Below are positions 34,252-48,639 of a stretch of DNA of 64,000 nucleotides, one piece after another. Under the pieces are notes generated by a model. That model ran no database searches. It had not been told where the DNA came from and saw only the letters and a list, made by a program, of their open reading frames with translations. Every line of letters starts with the position of its first letter. The first letter of the stretch is position 1. Source of the DNA: Albula goreensis (taxonomy: Eukaryota > Chordata > Actinopteri > Albuliformes > Albulidae); contig CM040747.1 in assembly GCA_022829145.1 (NCBI GenBank), positions 38,580,052-38,644,051 on the forward strand, written 5' to 3'. The translations under genes were made by a program, and so were the position numbers.

Positions 34252-35771
34252 CTGAAAAGAGACAATTACAAGTTACAGTCCAGACACCAATGAATACATG
34301 TATATGTCATTTAATATTCAAATATATAAATATAATATATAAATATATTTTCCATATTCTCACATTTATAATCTCCCAGAAATGCAAATACAAGTGAAAT
34401 TTTACTCTTTGAGACTGTGAAAGAAATTTTCTCTGTGTGTAAAAAAGCCCCTGCAGTAACACTGTCATAGAGCCCTAATGCTCTACACATGTTTCATTTC
34501 AGATTAAAAAGCAAGACCGCATTGATCTATATAAAAATATTTTTACAAAAATTCTTTTTTAAAAATCAAGTCCCATGGATATGGTCACAGTTATGAATTA
34601 AATAGTCTTTAGTGTTGAGGATAAATGTTTGTACATCACAAAACTCTGAAGATCCACATCTTTTGCTCTTTAGTTATCTCTGCAGAATCTGTTGTGATAT
34701 TCCTGATATCAGTCATTGAATTTTAACTTGTCACAACTGGAATTTTTTAACTTTTTGGATATGTTTGGTATCAAAATTTCTATTCTTAAAATAGGCAAAG
34801 ATTTTATAAAATAGTGCTCTCTCTCATTCTCTCAATTGTCTACACGTATGACATGTATTAAATGGCAAGCCCACTGGTTGATACACTTACAGTTAATATA
34901 TGCTAGTAAAAGTGGTAAAATGTTCAAGCTGAATAAAATATTGTTGTTTGTCAGTAGCACAATGATAAAATTATAAAAATGAAACACAATCTGAGGCGAA
35001 TTGAGTTTGCTGCATCCTAAAAATCTTTTTTCTGCTGTGATCTTAGACATTGTTACAAAATGGCTGATGTCCGTTATCGTGTGAATAGGGAGTCATTTTA
35101 GACACAGGATGTGTACTTTTTCCTTCTCTAGATTTGCACTACAGACACCCCATTGTCTGTTTTTCCTAAAATTTCAGGTGCAGTTTGAATATTTACAAGA
35201 ATGTGCTGCTCCCTCTATACTCTTATCATTATATTACTTACAAAATGTCTACTTAAAATACATATTACTCTTTATCTATTTTCAAAAGGTGGATTTTTGT
35301 TTGCACCCACGGCACTGTTCAGTTACTGAACACACTTTTTTTTTGTCTCTTCAGCAATCTCATTGTTGAATGGGCTTTTCAGACATTACTGGTGTTATAA
35401 CAAACACAGACAACGAAGATACGCTGGGAATCAAATTATTTTGTTGTAGGTGTGTAAAGTATTGGTTATTATTATTACTTACATGTGTGTCTTGACTTAT
35501 TTAGTTGTGAATAATTTTAGCGCTACACATTACACTGCATCGAACAGATCAAATCCAGTGGCTTGTGAGAGCCATATTTCTTATCGGTATGCTATTTTAA
35601 TTGTTGTGCTGTAGGTGTGCATTAAAGCAAATATGTACCAGATTTTAAGCCAGAAATTCAATACACTTTCACCTCTTTTGCTGAAGATAGAAACCATGCA
35701 TCATGGGTAACCAAGGTCATTTCCTGCATACTGAAAATGTGTTATTACTTTCAACCAGGAACATCCCAAAG
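34252..35771. other. Sequence upstream of locus A, no recognised gene
   Basis: AT-rich DNA between the signal-peptide exon and the assembly gap. It should hold the locus A promoter and any 5' untranslated exon, but I could identify neither. No PYD-like exon was found here. Confidence 0.5.
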
Positions 35772-36271
35772 NNNNNNNNNNNNNNNNNNNNNNNNNNNNN
35801 NNNNNNNNNNNNNNNNNNNNNNNNNNNNNNNNNNNNNNNNNNNNNNNNNNNNNNNNNNNNNNNNNNNNNNNNNNNNNNNNNNNNNNNNNNNNNNNNNNNN
35901 NNNNNNNNNNNNNNNNNNNNNNNNNNNNNNNNNNNNNNNNNNNNNNNNNNNNNNNNNNNNNNNNNNNNNNNNNNNNNNNNNNNNNNNNNNNNNNNNNNNN
36001 NNNNNNNNNNNNNNNNNNNNNNNNNNNNNNNNNNNNNNNNNNNNNNNNNNNNNNNNNNNNNNNNNNNNNNNNNNNNNNNNNNNNNNNNNNNNNNNNNNNN
36101 NNNNNNNNNNNNNNNNNNNNNNNNNNNNNNNNNNNNNNNNNNNNNNNNNNNNNNNNNNNNNNNNNNNNNNNNNNNNNNNNNNNNNNNNNNNNNNNNNNNN
36201 NNNNNNNNNNNNNNNNNNNNNNNNNNNNNNNNNNNNNNNNNNNNNNNNNNNNNNNNNNNNNNNNNNNNNNN
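35772..36271. other. Assembly gap (500 N)
   Basis: A run of exactly 500 N between the two loci. Frames crossing it are artefacts. Its round length suggests a placeholder, so the true distance and any missing exon are unknown. Confidence 0.98.
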
Positions 36272-37302
36272 GAGACACACTAACTCCCTACTGTTTTTGT
36301 TCACAACAGTCAGGGCTGTTTCTCTGTGGTACAGTTGGTGTTAGGTTCAGGGGGTTGTGTGTGATATTCATGTCTTACATAAAAAAAAATACATACACAC
36401 ACCTTTAACATTTATAATATAATTTTATTGTAATAAAATAAAACATGATTACACAATAGTTCTTCAAATGAACCTGCTAAAAAGCCATATTGTTATATAC
36501 AGGATTGAACTTGTACTGAGGTAAACTGGAGACGTCTGAAACTGTGTCTCTCTCCTACCGCTACTCCTACCTAGTGTATCTATGTACAAATCTGTGTGTT
36601 TCCACAGGCACATATGTTAAGAATATATAAAATACTGTTTGTGTGTGAGCTATGAAACAGAATTTTGTTGAGTGTATATTTACATCAGTGTGTGTGCATG
36701 TTATGTGTGCATGAGTACGTTTGTCTTTGTGAGTGAACATCCATTTTTTTGGTATGTGTATCGATGTATGTATAACTGAGTGTGTGTAAGAGAGTGTAAG
36801 TGTGTGTGTTTATGTGTGGGTGGAAGTGTCAACTGCAAACAGTCTTTCTAGTCAGTTCTAGTGTGAGTGTGTTGATACATCTGAGACTAAGAGTGTATGG
36901 AGTGTGTATGTGTGTGTTTGTGTAGCAGTATAGGTGTGAGTATGTGTGCATTTGGGTGACAGCATGTTTTTATGGGTGAGTGTGTGAGCTGGATTGGATA
37001 TGTGTCACAGGGAGAATGTACAAGTGTGTGTGTGTGTGTCATCTAGAATGGGCCGACCAGGGCTCCGTCTATACTCCAAAACAAAAACGGCTCTGCCGTA
37101 AAAGCACTTTTGGTGCAAGATGTTTATTTACAGTGCACAAAGTCCACAAAAATCCAAACCAGACAAAATGCACAATTGACAAAATAAGTGAAATATATAC
37201 AGCAAAAAATAAGGAATACAAAAACAAACCACAATAAATCACAAACTACCACAGCGACTCTGTCAAAATTACAAAACACCTCCTCTGTCCTATTGTGAGA
37301 CT
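36272..37302. other. Locus B 3' flank/UTR, GT-rich
   Basis: Downstream of the locus B stop, with GT-rich stretches and an AT-rich block near 36415-36440. The 37110-37250 stretch resembles a retroelement LTR end (TTTATT followed by sequence like that of the chromovirus LTR), but I cannot classify it. Confidence 0.45.
37123..37128 (-). promoter_or_regulatory. Candidate poly(A) signal of locus B
   Basis: AATAAA on the gene strand, about 175 bp after the B30.2 stop. Another lies near 36424. Position is the only support. Confidence 0.3.
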
Positions 37303-37907
37303 CTACTCCAGTTGGCAAAGGGACACTGAGGCATTAGTATCCCACACTGTAAACCCAGCACAGAGGGGTGTGTGTTCAGTGAAGTTGGTGTGGAATCTGT
37401 GCAGGAGGGTCAGTGTGTCAGACTCAGAGACGCTGTAGAAGGACAGAGTGCCGGCCGGACGGTCCACACACACTCCTACTCTGTTCACACACACTCCTTC
37501 ACCATCATCATCATCACACACTCCTACTCTGTAGTAGGGGGAGGGGGGGGCAGGTATGTGTGTTTGATTCTTATCATGCCTGACATAGTAACTGTGTTTA
37601 TAGCAGTACAGCCTCCAGGAGTTTTTATTCTGTCCAAACAAACAGTCATCACCCCATCCTTTCCTGCTGATTCCTTTATATGTCACTGCTATATAAACCC
37701 CTCCCCCCTCAGGCACACTCCACTCAGCCTCCCAGTAACAGCGTCCAGACAGACTCTCTCTGCACAAAACCTGGAGCCAGTAATCAAATCTCTCTGGATG
37801 ATCAGGATATGGCTGCTCTCTCTCCGTGTTTGTCACCTTCCTGTTCCCCTCAGACAGAGACAGCTTTCTGTGTGCTGTGTTTGGATCCAGTGTGAGCTGA
37901 CAGCCAT
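37303..37907 (-). CDS. Locus B B30.2 (PRY-SPRY) exon
   Basis: This is a 605-bp terminal exon ending in TAG at 37303. After the phase-1 acceptor it encodes about 200 residues of intact PRY-SPRY: LDPNTAHRKLSLSEGNRKVT (PRY), RCYWEAEWS, YKGISRKG, RVGVCVDRPAGTLSFYSV and PLCAGFTVWDTNASVSLC. A run of Asp residues (DDDDGEG) comes from a GAT/ATC-rich tract that also varies in locus A. B30.2 is the variable C-terminal recognition domain of this fish NLR group. Confidence 0.95.
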
Positions 37908-38335
37908 CTGCAGACCAGAGACATGAATGAGATTAATTATCATTATTAATATTCATCTGTGTGGGTGTGTGTGTGTGTGTGTGAGAAAGAGAGAAACAGG
38001 GTTGTGTTTGTATGTGTGTGCACCTCTGTGTGAGTGTGTTCATGTGTGTGTTTGGCGTATGTGGGGTTGTTTGTGTTAATGTGTAGGTGTCTAAATCTGG
38101 GTGAATGTTTGTAAACACCATCTACAAACAAACAAAAACTGAACTCAATGACCATGAGAAACACACACACACACACACACAGTGCTGTATGTATGGACAG
38201 ACTTCTGTCTGAGTGTGAAAGAGAGAATGGTGAAAGAGAGGGACTGAAAAAGAGTTGAAAATAGATGTGAAAGAAAGAGGGAGAGAGGGAGGAGAGGAAA
38301 TGGAGGGAGTGAGTGTTCAGTGCTGACAGACTCAC

Positions 38336-38382
38336 ATTTCCTGAGTCCTGGTTTGTTCCTGATCTCTCCACACTGGTCCACA
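38336..38382 (-). CDS. Locus B pre-B30.2 linker exon (47 bp)
   Basis: It encodes VDQCGEIRNKPGLRK between a TTCCTACAG acceptor and a GTGAGT donor, phase 2 in and phase 1 out, exactly joining LRR exon 3 to B30.2. It is the conserved micro-exon of this family. Confidence 0.85.
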
Positions 38383-38421
38383 CTGTAGGAACAGCAGAAC
38401 AGACAGTGACTGAGTGACACA

Positions 38422-38720
38422 CAGTGTGGAAACTCTCTGTACTTACAGCAGTGTGTCTATGAGGTGCAGTGTGGAAACTCTCTGTACTTACAGCAGTGTG
38501 TCTTTGAGGTGCAGTGTGGAAACTCTCTGTACTTACAGCAGTGTGTCTATGAGGTGCAGTGTGGAAACTCTCTGTACTTACAGCAGTGTGTCTATGAGGT
38601 GCAGTGTGGAAACTCTCTGTACTTACAGCAGTGTGTCTATGAGGTGCAGTGTGGAAACTCTCTGTACTTACAGCAGTGTGTCTATGAGGTGCAGTGTGGA
38701 AACTCTCTGTACTTACAGCA
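38422..38720 (-). repeat. 45-bp minisatellite carrying repeated splice donors (locus B)
   Basis: Seven near-perfect copies of the unit also found at 1029-1513. On the gene strand each has CTGTAAGTACAG. The first unit supplies the donor of LRR exon 3. The array is tidier than in locus A, with no truncated units. In the frame set by LRR exon 3 a TAA lies at the first unit, so use of any later donor would end the protein before B30.2. Confidence 0.92.
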
Positions 38721-38878
38721 GTGTAAGTGTGTCCAGTTTAGCAGCAGAGAGCGCTCTCACTCCTGAGTCTCCTGGGTGATTGTAGCTCAGATCCAGCTCT
38801 CTCAGGTGTGACGGGTTTGAACGCAGAGCTGAAGCCAGAGAATCACAACCTCTCTCTGTGACTCGACAGCCTGACAGC
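38717..38878 (-). CDS. Locus B LRR exon 3
   Basis: This is a 162-bp exon, phase 2 at both ends, acceptor CTCTCTGCAG and donor GTAAGT. It encodes [20 protein letters not shown], then [20 protein letters not shown] and a divergent tail, [10 protein letters not shown]. It is twelve bases shorter than the standard 174-bp LRR exon, and the shortened part lies at the array boundary. It is in frame with its neighbours. Confidence 0.88.
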
Positions 38879-39341
38879 CTGCAGAGAGAATGAGACCAGC
38901 TCTGTACAAACACACCTTACAGAATCTGAATATAAAATAACAGGGCTGTGGAATTGGTGATTATCATTATCAAACACATAGCAGTGTGTTACACACCTTA
39001 CAGAATCTGAATATAAAATGACAGGGCTGTGGAATTAGTAGTATACACCTTAGTGTTGTTATTTTAATGAGTGGGACTCACTCATTTACTTCTTTGTTTT
39101 CTATAATTGAAGATATGTAATTAATATTGTAACACTGAATGGATCATCAAAAAGTAACAATTCAGTATTTTATTCACTTATGAACACTGAAATTGCTATT
39201 GGAAAAACACACATTTTAACATCACAGATTGACTGTGCAAATTGAACAGAAAGCTTTAGCCTGAGTCATTATTAATATTAGTGGGATATTTAGGCACATT
39301 TGATCCCTTCATGAAACTGGGGGTTTGTGTTTGTTACTCAC

Positions 39342-39515
39342 CCCAGTCTCTGCAGTTTACAGAGTGGGTCCTCCAGTCCAGCAGAGAGCGCTCTCACTCC
39401 TGAATCCTGCAGCTCGTTGTCTCTGAGCTCCAGATCTCTCAGCTCTGAGTGGGGAAAACGCAGGACTGAGGCCAGATCATCACAGCAGCCCTCATTGAGA
39501 TTACAGCAACCCAGC
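39342..39515 (-). CDS. Locus B LRR exon 2
   Basis: A 174-bp, phase 2-2 exon with acceptor GTTCTCCACAG and donor GTGAGT. It encodes [20 protein letters not shown], then [20 protein letters not shown]. It is the counterpart of 2060-2233. The acceptor is again the first unit of a tandem acceptor array. Confidence 0.9.
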
Positions 39516-40220
39516 CTGTGGAGAACACACACACACACACACTATAAATATACACCAACCCAGCCTGTGGAGAGAACACACACACACACACTAAATATTC
39601 ACCAACCCAGCCTGTGGAGAGAACACACACACACTATAAATATACACCAACCCAGCCTGTGGAGAGAACACACACACACACACACACTATAAATATACAC
39701 CAACCCAGCCTGTGGAGAGAACACACACACACTATAAATACACACAGTTGGGATATAGTTTTTGAGAGCAGCACAGTGTTGAGAATGTGTATTAGAATTA
39801 CAAAGGGATGTTGCAGCATCCAACCAAGGCCAAATGGCACCTCCTGTTAATAACCTGTTATCTGCCGTCTGTAGAATGGAGGGTTCCCCATTACCATATA
39901 TGAGCCATCACATGCTAATGTAATTCCCTTAAACTGTATAAATATTGACCACACAATGTAATCTTTGAACATTTTGCTCCATGCTTGTGTTCCCGTGGCC
40001 GGCTGTGTAAGTAAAGTATCTGTCTTCAACGGTGAACATGGGATCCGTCTCTTCATGAACAACATGGTTGTTTTACTCATGTTGAGAATTTTCTTTTTAA
40101 CTAACAAATGTATTTAGAAAACAAATGTGCACTGAACAACACCAACCCAGCCTGTGGAGAGAACATTCACGCACACTGTAGATATTCACCATCCCAGCCT
40201 GTGGAGAAAACACACACACA
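39505..40220 (-). repeat. Tandem array duplicating the LRR2 splice acceptor (locus B)
   Basis: Units of about 45-50 bp near 39513, 39560, 39606, 39652 and 39705, and two more near 40148 and 40195. Each has, on the gene strand, a pyrimidine tract, CTCTCCACAG and GCTGGGTTG. The CA tracts are much shorter than in locus A. The same LTR-like block (about 39747-40109) splits the array. Confidence 0.85.
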
Positions 40221-40229
40221 CACTCTGAG

Positions 40230-41430
40230 TGACGAAGTCATCTACATGCACTCAGATTTGCTTTCATATACACATTCATATTTCATATGTAATGACGCCT
40301 TTGTATTTATAACTGGTTGTCTGTGTTGTTTTCACTTAAACATTGACTGTAGCCACTCTATTCATAGAACAAAGCCTTCAAAAACTGGTTAGATCCCCAA
40401 CACTATTTGTATTATCAATAATTGTGTTGTTAAAAGGGTGTGGTATTTCCTATTGTTTTGCTATTATTATAGTAATATTAATACGGTTATGGCTTAAGTC
40501 ATTTTATGAGATTGATAACTTTGAATTGGTGCCTTGTGCTGGGACTGTTAAGAGGAACATACTGTGTTATCTGTTTGTTCTTGCACTGCAAACACTTCAC
40601 CTGCATTTAACTGGAGCCTTTGTGAGGAACAGCATCATCCTCATATTTTCTGCTTCCCATGTGCTGAAGAGTACATTTACTCTACATTTTGTGGTGCCCT
40701 CATGTGTGAGGATAGATTTTGGCATATTCAATGTTTTGTGATAATATCATTTGGCTGTATTTAATGTTTTTTTAGAAAGAAAAATGCTACTCAATTTTGG
40801 AAAACAGGCAGAGAGTGGGGCCCCTGGAGAAGAAGGAGGGAGTGAGGCTCCTGACGAAACAGATAATGGGGCCCCTATCCAAGCAGCTTCGAACTTAAAT
40901 CATTGCACTTCCCACATTGACCACTAGATGGTCCACATGTTCTCAAACGCCACTGTCTACTGCAGTTGAATCAAGTAACAGCAAGCAAAGCATGCACTGT
41001 GGCTGTGAATTCCCCTTGGTAACACATTGTCAATTCCACACAAACTTGAAGAAAAGCATTGCTATTCATTATTGGTATTATTAATCACCCTTAATCATTC
41101 AAATCACCATAAGAGACACCTTTAATTGATTATGAACAATCATTATTATTATCTCTAAATCATGAAAATAATTGTCCATTTTGTAATTTTACTGGCATAC
41201 CAACATCTTCAGTGCCTCTGAAATTTAATGGCATTATTAAATTGCCCTTAACCTAATTTGAACTGAGTCATACATAGACATGCTCTCTCTTGGCTCTCTC
41301 AAGGCAAGCCAGCCTTCCCCTCCTTTGCAGATGAGTAACTAGGGAGTGAGATTGTAAACCTGAAAGCTCAAAACACAAACATCCTCCAAGATCTACAAAC
41401 CTTCAGCAAAAAAGCTCTGCAGTACCTGGA
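40230..41430. other. Intron sequence without recognised gene (locus B)
   Basis: Counterpart of 3068-4260 in locus A. No exon or mobile-element coding region was recognised. Confidence 0.6.
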
Positions 41431-41434
41431 TGAT

Positions 41435-41836
41435 TTGCATTCTGCCAAATCAGATCTCTGCTCCAACAGAGAGGGATTTTTCCATCTTAAAATTGACCAC
41501 TCTGCAGTACTGCAGTCACATGACGTCCCTTCTTTTCTTTCAGAGGTTAATGTCTCATCCCCACTCACCTCAATTCTGCAAGGAGCCACATATAACCAGG
41601 TGCACAGAAACACTCTGCATTCTGATCTGGGTCCAATATCCGGTCTAGCCGACCTCAGGTCCCACTCTACTTCACTAAGCAGTGTTTCAGTGGAAACCAC
41701 ATCAGACTATGTGCTGATATCTCACTCTTCACACAGTGAAAAGGGGAAAGGGGGGTCTACTTGTGACTCAGGCTGCTCTGAGCATCATTCTTCTGCTTCC
41801 TCTAACCAAAACTTTTCAGTCTATTCAGGTCTTTAA
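41435..41836 (+). other. Unrecognised open frame shared by both paralogous introns (locus B copy)
   Basis: Same 133-codon frame and stop as 4266-4667, with about a dozen amino-acid differences and no indel. The family is unknown to me. It is antisense to the NLR gene. Confidence 0.25.
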
Positions 41837-42879
41837 TCCTGCACCCTTCCAAAGGGGGGACCAGAAGATCTCAGCACGAATCTTCTGACAATCGTATGAT
41901 TTATCCCCCTCCACACAGGGAACACAAACTGTGTTTCACTGCAGTTACCTCTCACTAGGGATGGGTATCATTAAGATCTTATTGATACCTTACTGATGCT
42001 GTTGAGACAATATTGACACCATCATCAATACTTTTTATAATTTAGAGGTGAAAAAACACAACTCTTCAGAACAGAACTGCCATTGATTTTATTGCCTATA
42101 CTCACGGGATATGGAAAAAAAATTCAGCACCAACGTTCCGTCCTATAATTTCTCTCCAAGAAATAACATCCATCGTAACAATCTGTGTGCCAATCACTAT
42201 TAGTTTTGTAAAAGTTTAAGGTGAAATCTGACTGGCTCACCGTCACACTGACCTATGCAACTACATGCCAGAGGAGGAAAATGCTTTCAATTCATTTGTT
42301 CACCCTGAAGTGCATTCACTATGACACAGAAACAGTAGAAAGTCTGGCCTCATTTTACAAAAACACACAACATCACAAAAGACCCCAAAATATCAACACA
42401 GGCAAGACTGGAAATACAATAAACTAAACTAAATGTCTTCCACAGCATGGAGTGGACATGATGCAGAAGAACTTCATCATGGTCAATTGCAAAAAAAATA
42501 ATATGTTGCTACAACATGTCTAAATTCAGGGTAGAGACAAGCCAGGTATGGAAGAGAGTCAAACTTTCAAATCTCTCTTCTTACACAACCTCCACCCCTG
42601 TATTCACACTCATGTTGTTTTGTCCTCAAGAGATAAACAATCAATGCATAAGATTAAAAGGGAAGCCCAGACCATTTGGGACACCCTGCATATCGTGCCA
42701 CATGAACTCTTTGGCCCCTCTGCTGCGGCTCCCACCAGCTTGGGAAAAAAAAAGAAGTACAAAAGAATTTTTAAAAATTAAATAAGCTATTTTTGTATGT
42801 ATTTACTCTGTCCTCTGAATGATTAAATTGAGTAGTAATAAAACTAAAATTTTATTTCGCAAATATTAATTTGTCCACT

Positions 42880-44328
42880 AAAATATGCGTCACACCCTGC
42901 GTCCACCGCCAAAACCTCTCATCCTCCCGCGCGCTCTTCCTGCAGGTGCCTTATTTTCAATTCCAGACCCCCAGTAAGCTAACCATGGATCAACCCAAAA
43001 AAAGAAAAGTGTTCAAGGAATATCGAGTGTTGAAATGTGAATATTTGTAGCGAGAAATCACCACAATGCAAACCACATTTGGGGAAATATTTGGTGAATT
43101 CAAAGAGGAAAAAAACACACAACCCTTCCCCATGATGCCGCTGGACATCGACCCATCACAGCTGAACATGTCACTGTTCACAGCAGTAAATCATGCCGAT
43201 CTTGAACCTGAACTTGCCGACATAGCTGATAAAGACTTATGGATGGCCAAATTCAAAAGAATGATCGCTGATCTGGAGTATGTAGCCCGACAGTGGGCTA
43301 GTCTCGCTCAGGAGCACAAATGAAGTGCGATTGAGAGCTTCCCCAAAGCTGACAAACTTTTATTTGGCACATGGAATGGCATTCCAGACACGTAATGTGA
43401 ACATGAAAAAGTATGCTTTTGGAGCCCTGTCCATCTTTGGATCCACATACTTATGTGAGCAGGTTTTCTCCAACATGAAGTACATAAAGTCCAAACACCG
43501 CTCTCGCCTCACTAATGACAGCCTGCAGTCCTGCGTGAAGATCAAAGTCACTTCTTACAGCCCCGATAAGGAGAAGCTCTGCAGTGATGTTCAGAAACAG
43601 AAATCACACTAAAAAGGTGAGGACAGTGTCATTTTATGTTATCATTTTTCTATATATTTTGTCTGTTTTCGACACTGAGCGAGTTTAACTTTATGCCCAT
43701 GCAAGCTGAACGGTTGATCGCTGCCCACGACGTGATGAAAAACAGAAGGAGAAGACGGTGTGCCTACAACGGCACACTGAAATGGACTTAAGTCATAATT
43801 ACATACAAGCTGTTTTCATGTTTATTCTTATTATTTTAGAATTATATGGCCACTGCCATATGTTTTATTTATTTGAAAGTGGGCTATTTTTATTTGATTA
43901 ATTTTCCACAAGGAGAGGACTTAAATAGGGCTTTAAAATTGTGTTTTATTTTAACTTAGGCCTGCACGCACCAGTGTTGTTTTTTTCTTCTCTTCAAACT
44001 GTTTGTATACAAAGTTCTTCAAGATAGCCTTCTTCTGTAACCATCTTATTTTGCCAATATCACTGTAGTAAGACTATATAAAACACATGCCGCACAATCT
44101 TTATTTTAAGAGCCAGGCTCCGCTGATTCTTTATGAGCGCTTATTTACTTTTCTTAAGTGGTCCCCCGCTCCGCGCAGTATAATACAGGTTGCCTATATA
44201 GCCTATGCGTTTTGTTCACAAGTATTATTATTATTCATGTATTAAGAATTTTGCCCCCCCTGCGCGGCTTTTTCTCCTGTTGTTTGGTAGGTATGGCTCG
44301 TTTGATGTTGAAGGTTGCCGACCCCTGA
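42880..44328 (+). mobile_element. hAT transposon remnant, private to locus B
   Basis: The sequence contains two pieces of transposase separated by a shift: 43066-43323 (LADIADKDLWMAKFKRMIAD) and 43325-43612. The second carries the hAT C-terminal dimerisation motif (FGSTYLCEQVFSNMKYIKSK, then HRSRLTNDSLQ). The right end GGTTGCCGACCCCTG is the inverse of a typical hAT terminus, CAGGGGTCGGCAACC. A matching left terminus was not found, so the 5' end is deleted. Locus A lacks the element near 5540. Confidence 0.8.
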
Positions 44329-45108
44329 CCTAGCCCAATCAGGCAACCACAGCTACAGGATGATCTTTGCAGGTGCATTGGGCACATCCCTAGAGTGCTG
44401 CCCCATTCTTACATTTTTCACAACACCTCCTCATTGTGAGTAGCTGCTTACTGACCCAGTGTCATGTAAGTCAGTAATTAGCTGGACTTCAGGAAGTACC
44501 ACTAATGTAAGACTGTTAACATATATCTCCTGGTTAGGACATCACACAAACTAGGATGGACTGTAGAAATGAGATCATTATGTCTTCATTTCCATTTCTT
44601 GATACAGTCACCAGGATAAACAGTCTCTGTCAGAACAGCACAAGGGTACCTGGGGGTAACAGTCAGGAATCACCCTTCCACAGCAGCTCCTGTCTGAAGG
44701 GACTAAACAGTCCAGTCCAGTCTGGGCCAGACCAGACCTCAAACTGTAGTCAAAAGTTCATCTGATCCATAGGGCACCCCCCTCAGACTCCTCATGACTG
44801 GATCACTGACAACTCATACTCTACCTCACTAACACTCCTGACCACTTTAAGCATAAACCTCCCAGGTGCTGCTGTTTTCTTATTTTCCATAATGTTTCAT
44901 TGATTGTGTTTGTCAGTAGCTATGAGTATCCCTTAATAGTCAGTCCTTGACTGTTCGTAGTGTTCTCTTTTGATATGTTTTTCATGATTGGTTAAATTTT
45001 ACACATAACTGCCCAGATGTCTACAGCTGTGTATGAACTGCCCAGATTTGCCAAACTGTCATAACCTGTCAAATGAACTTGAGGTCCTGTGGAATGTTGA
45101 ATGACTTT

Positions 45109-47170
<2,062 letters not shown>

Positions 47171-48021
47171 TAATGTGTTCAGCCTCTCTGATGTGACAAA
47201 GAAAACTTCCATTGATATAAAACTCAAAGGCAAAGAATAACATTTGTTCTGAATGGAGAGTGAACCACAGAAAGATGAGCTCCTGATAAAAAACATCTTT
47301 AGAATGGATCAAATGAAATAAACTACAAATTAAACACAAATACAAAACTAATATTACTTACTTATTGAAAATACATAACTTCAGTTATTTTTATTTTTAG
47401 GCCATTTTTATTCTTTTTTTACATTTAAATAAGCAAATGGAAATTCTTTGGAAATGCTGAGCTAAATCACCAAGAGTAAAGGGACAGGAGTAGGGGAAAG
47501 AAGAGAAAAGATTACAACAACAAAAAATAACAAGGAGGACAGAAAGGATTGAAAATAAGAGGAAAAATTCACAAACAACAAGAAAAAACAGAGAGCTGCA
47601 GCAGGCAGGGCAGAACTCCTTCAATATTATCTACCCAGAGAGTACCAGGAGTGCTAAAGCCAGGAAATTATTCAAAAACAAATTCATAGAAGACCGTCCA
47701 GAGACACTAATTGTTGACTGTGTGACAACAGGAGGCAAACAAATAATTCCATATTTAATTTTCTACTCAACAAAGACAGAAACCTGGCAGACAACAATAT
47801 GAGGAAGTCAAAAATATAAAGAATGGGATTTCAAAAGGCCAACAGCTGAATTCAGGTGAAGAGGAGGACTCAGACTGTTATCTGCTTACCATTAACATTT
47901 ATCACAATGGTACTGTCCTAATTCAGGGGAATGAAGAAATTCTTTTTGATTTGGGAAAAAAGATTCCCCAAATTAAAACAAAAGGTTAGAATCACAGCTC
48001 CTCCAGATAAAACGGTAACAT

Positions 48022-48567
48022 ATGATCTTCCAAGCCTGTTGGTCCCCAGCACCCCAGACACAGGTCCAGCCAGCTGACTCCCCCCAGCCCTCCTGCTCCC
48101 CCAGACCCACACACGGCCTGCTGCAGCTGAGAGAGAGCCTGTCCCTGATGGAGCTGGAGTTTACGCAATTCAGGGAGAGCAGCAGGACCAGCGCTACAGA
48201 GCAAGGCCAGACAGAGCAGCTGAAAGAGGAGCTCCACCAGCTCAGACAGGAGCACACGGCTGCACTGAGACAGCTGCAGGAGGAGGTGAGCTCACTGAAG
48301 GAGGAAAACAAGCAGCTACACAGGGAGTTAGCCAGGACCAGAGAGGAAACACAACAGAATGCCCCTCCTCAAGACCTGGAAGTGAAACAAGCAGAGCCCA
48401 GAATACAGCAAGCCCTGGCACCACCCACGGCTTCACAAGGCCCTACAACCCCCTCATACATAACACCCCTTTCTCCCCTAAAACAGTCATGCCCACCCCT
48501 CCCCCAGACAGGCTGTACCCACCCCCCTCCCCAGAAAGACCACACCCATTCCTATCCCCATATCTAA
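48022..48567 (+). pseudogene. LINE ORF1 coiled-coil region (copy 2)
   Basis: Same coiled-coil segment as 7635-7870 (QLKEELHQLRQEHTAALRQL), with an upstream extension starting MIFQACWSPAPQ in this copy because a stop present in copy 1 is removed by a small deletion. The frame breaks in the Pro/Thr-rich linker. Confidence 0.7.
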
Positions 48568-48639
48568 ACAAGCTACACGCACCCCCTCACCCACCTCCAG
48601 GAAAAACAGACCAGCTCCTTCCCCAAGACACTCCATCAC

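Noticed and set aside
35703-36408. Frames of about 200 residues around 36 kb
   Set aside because: They consist almost entirely of N.
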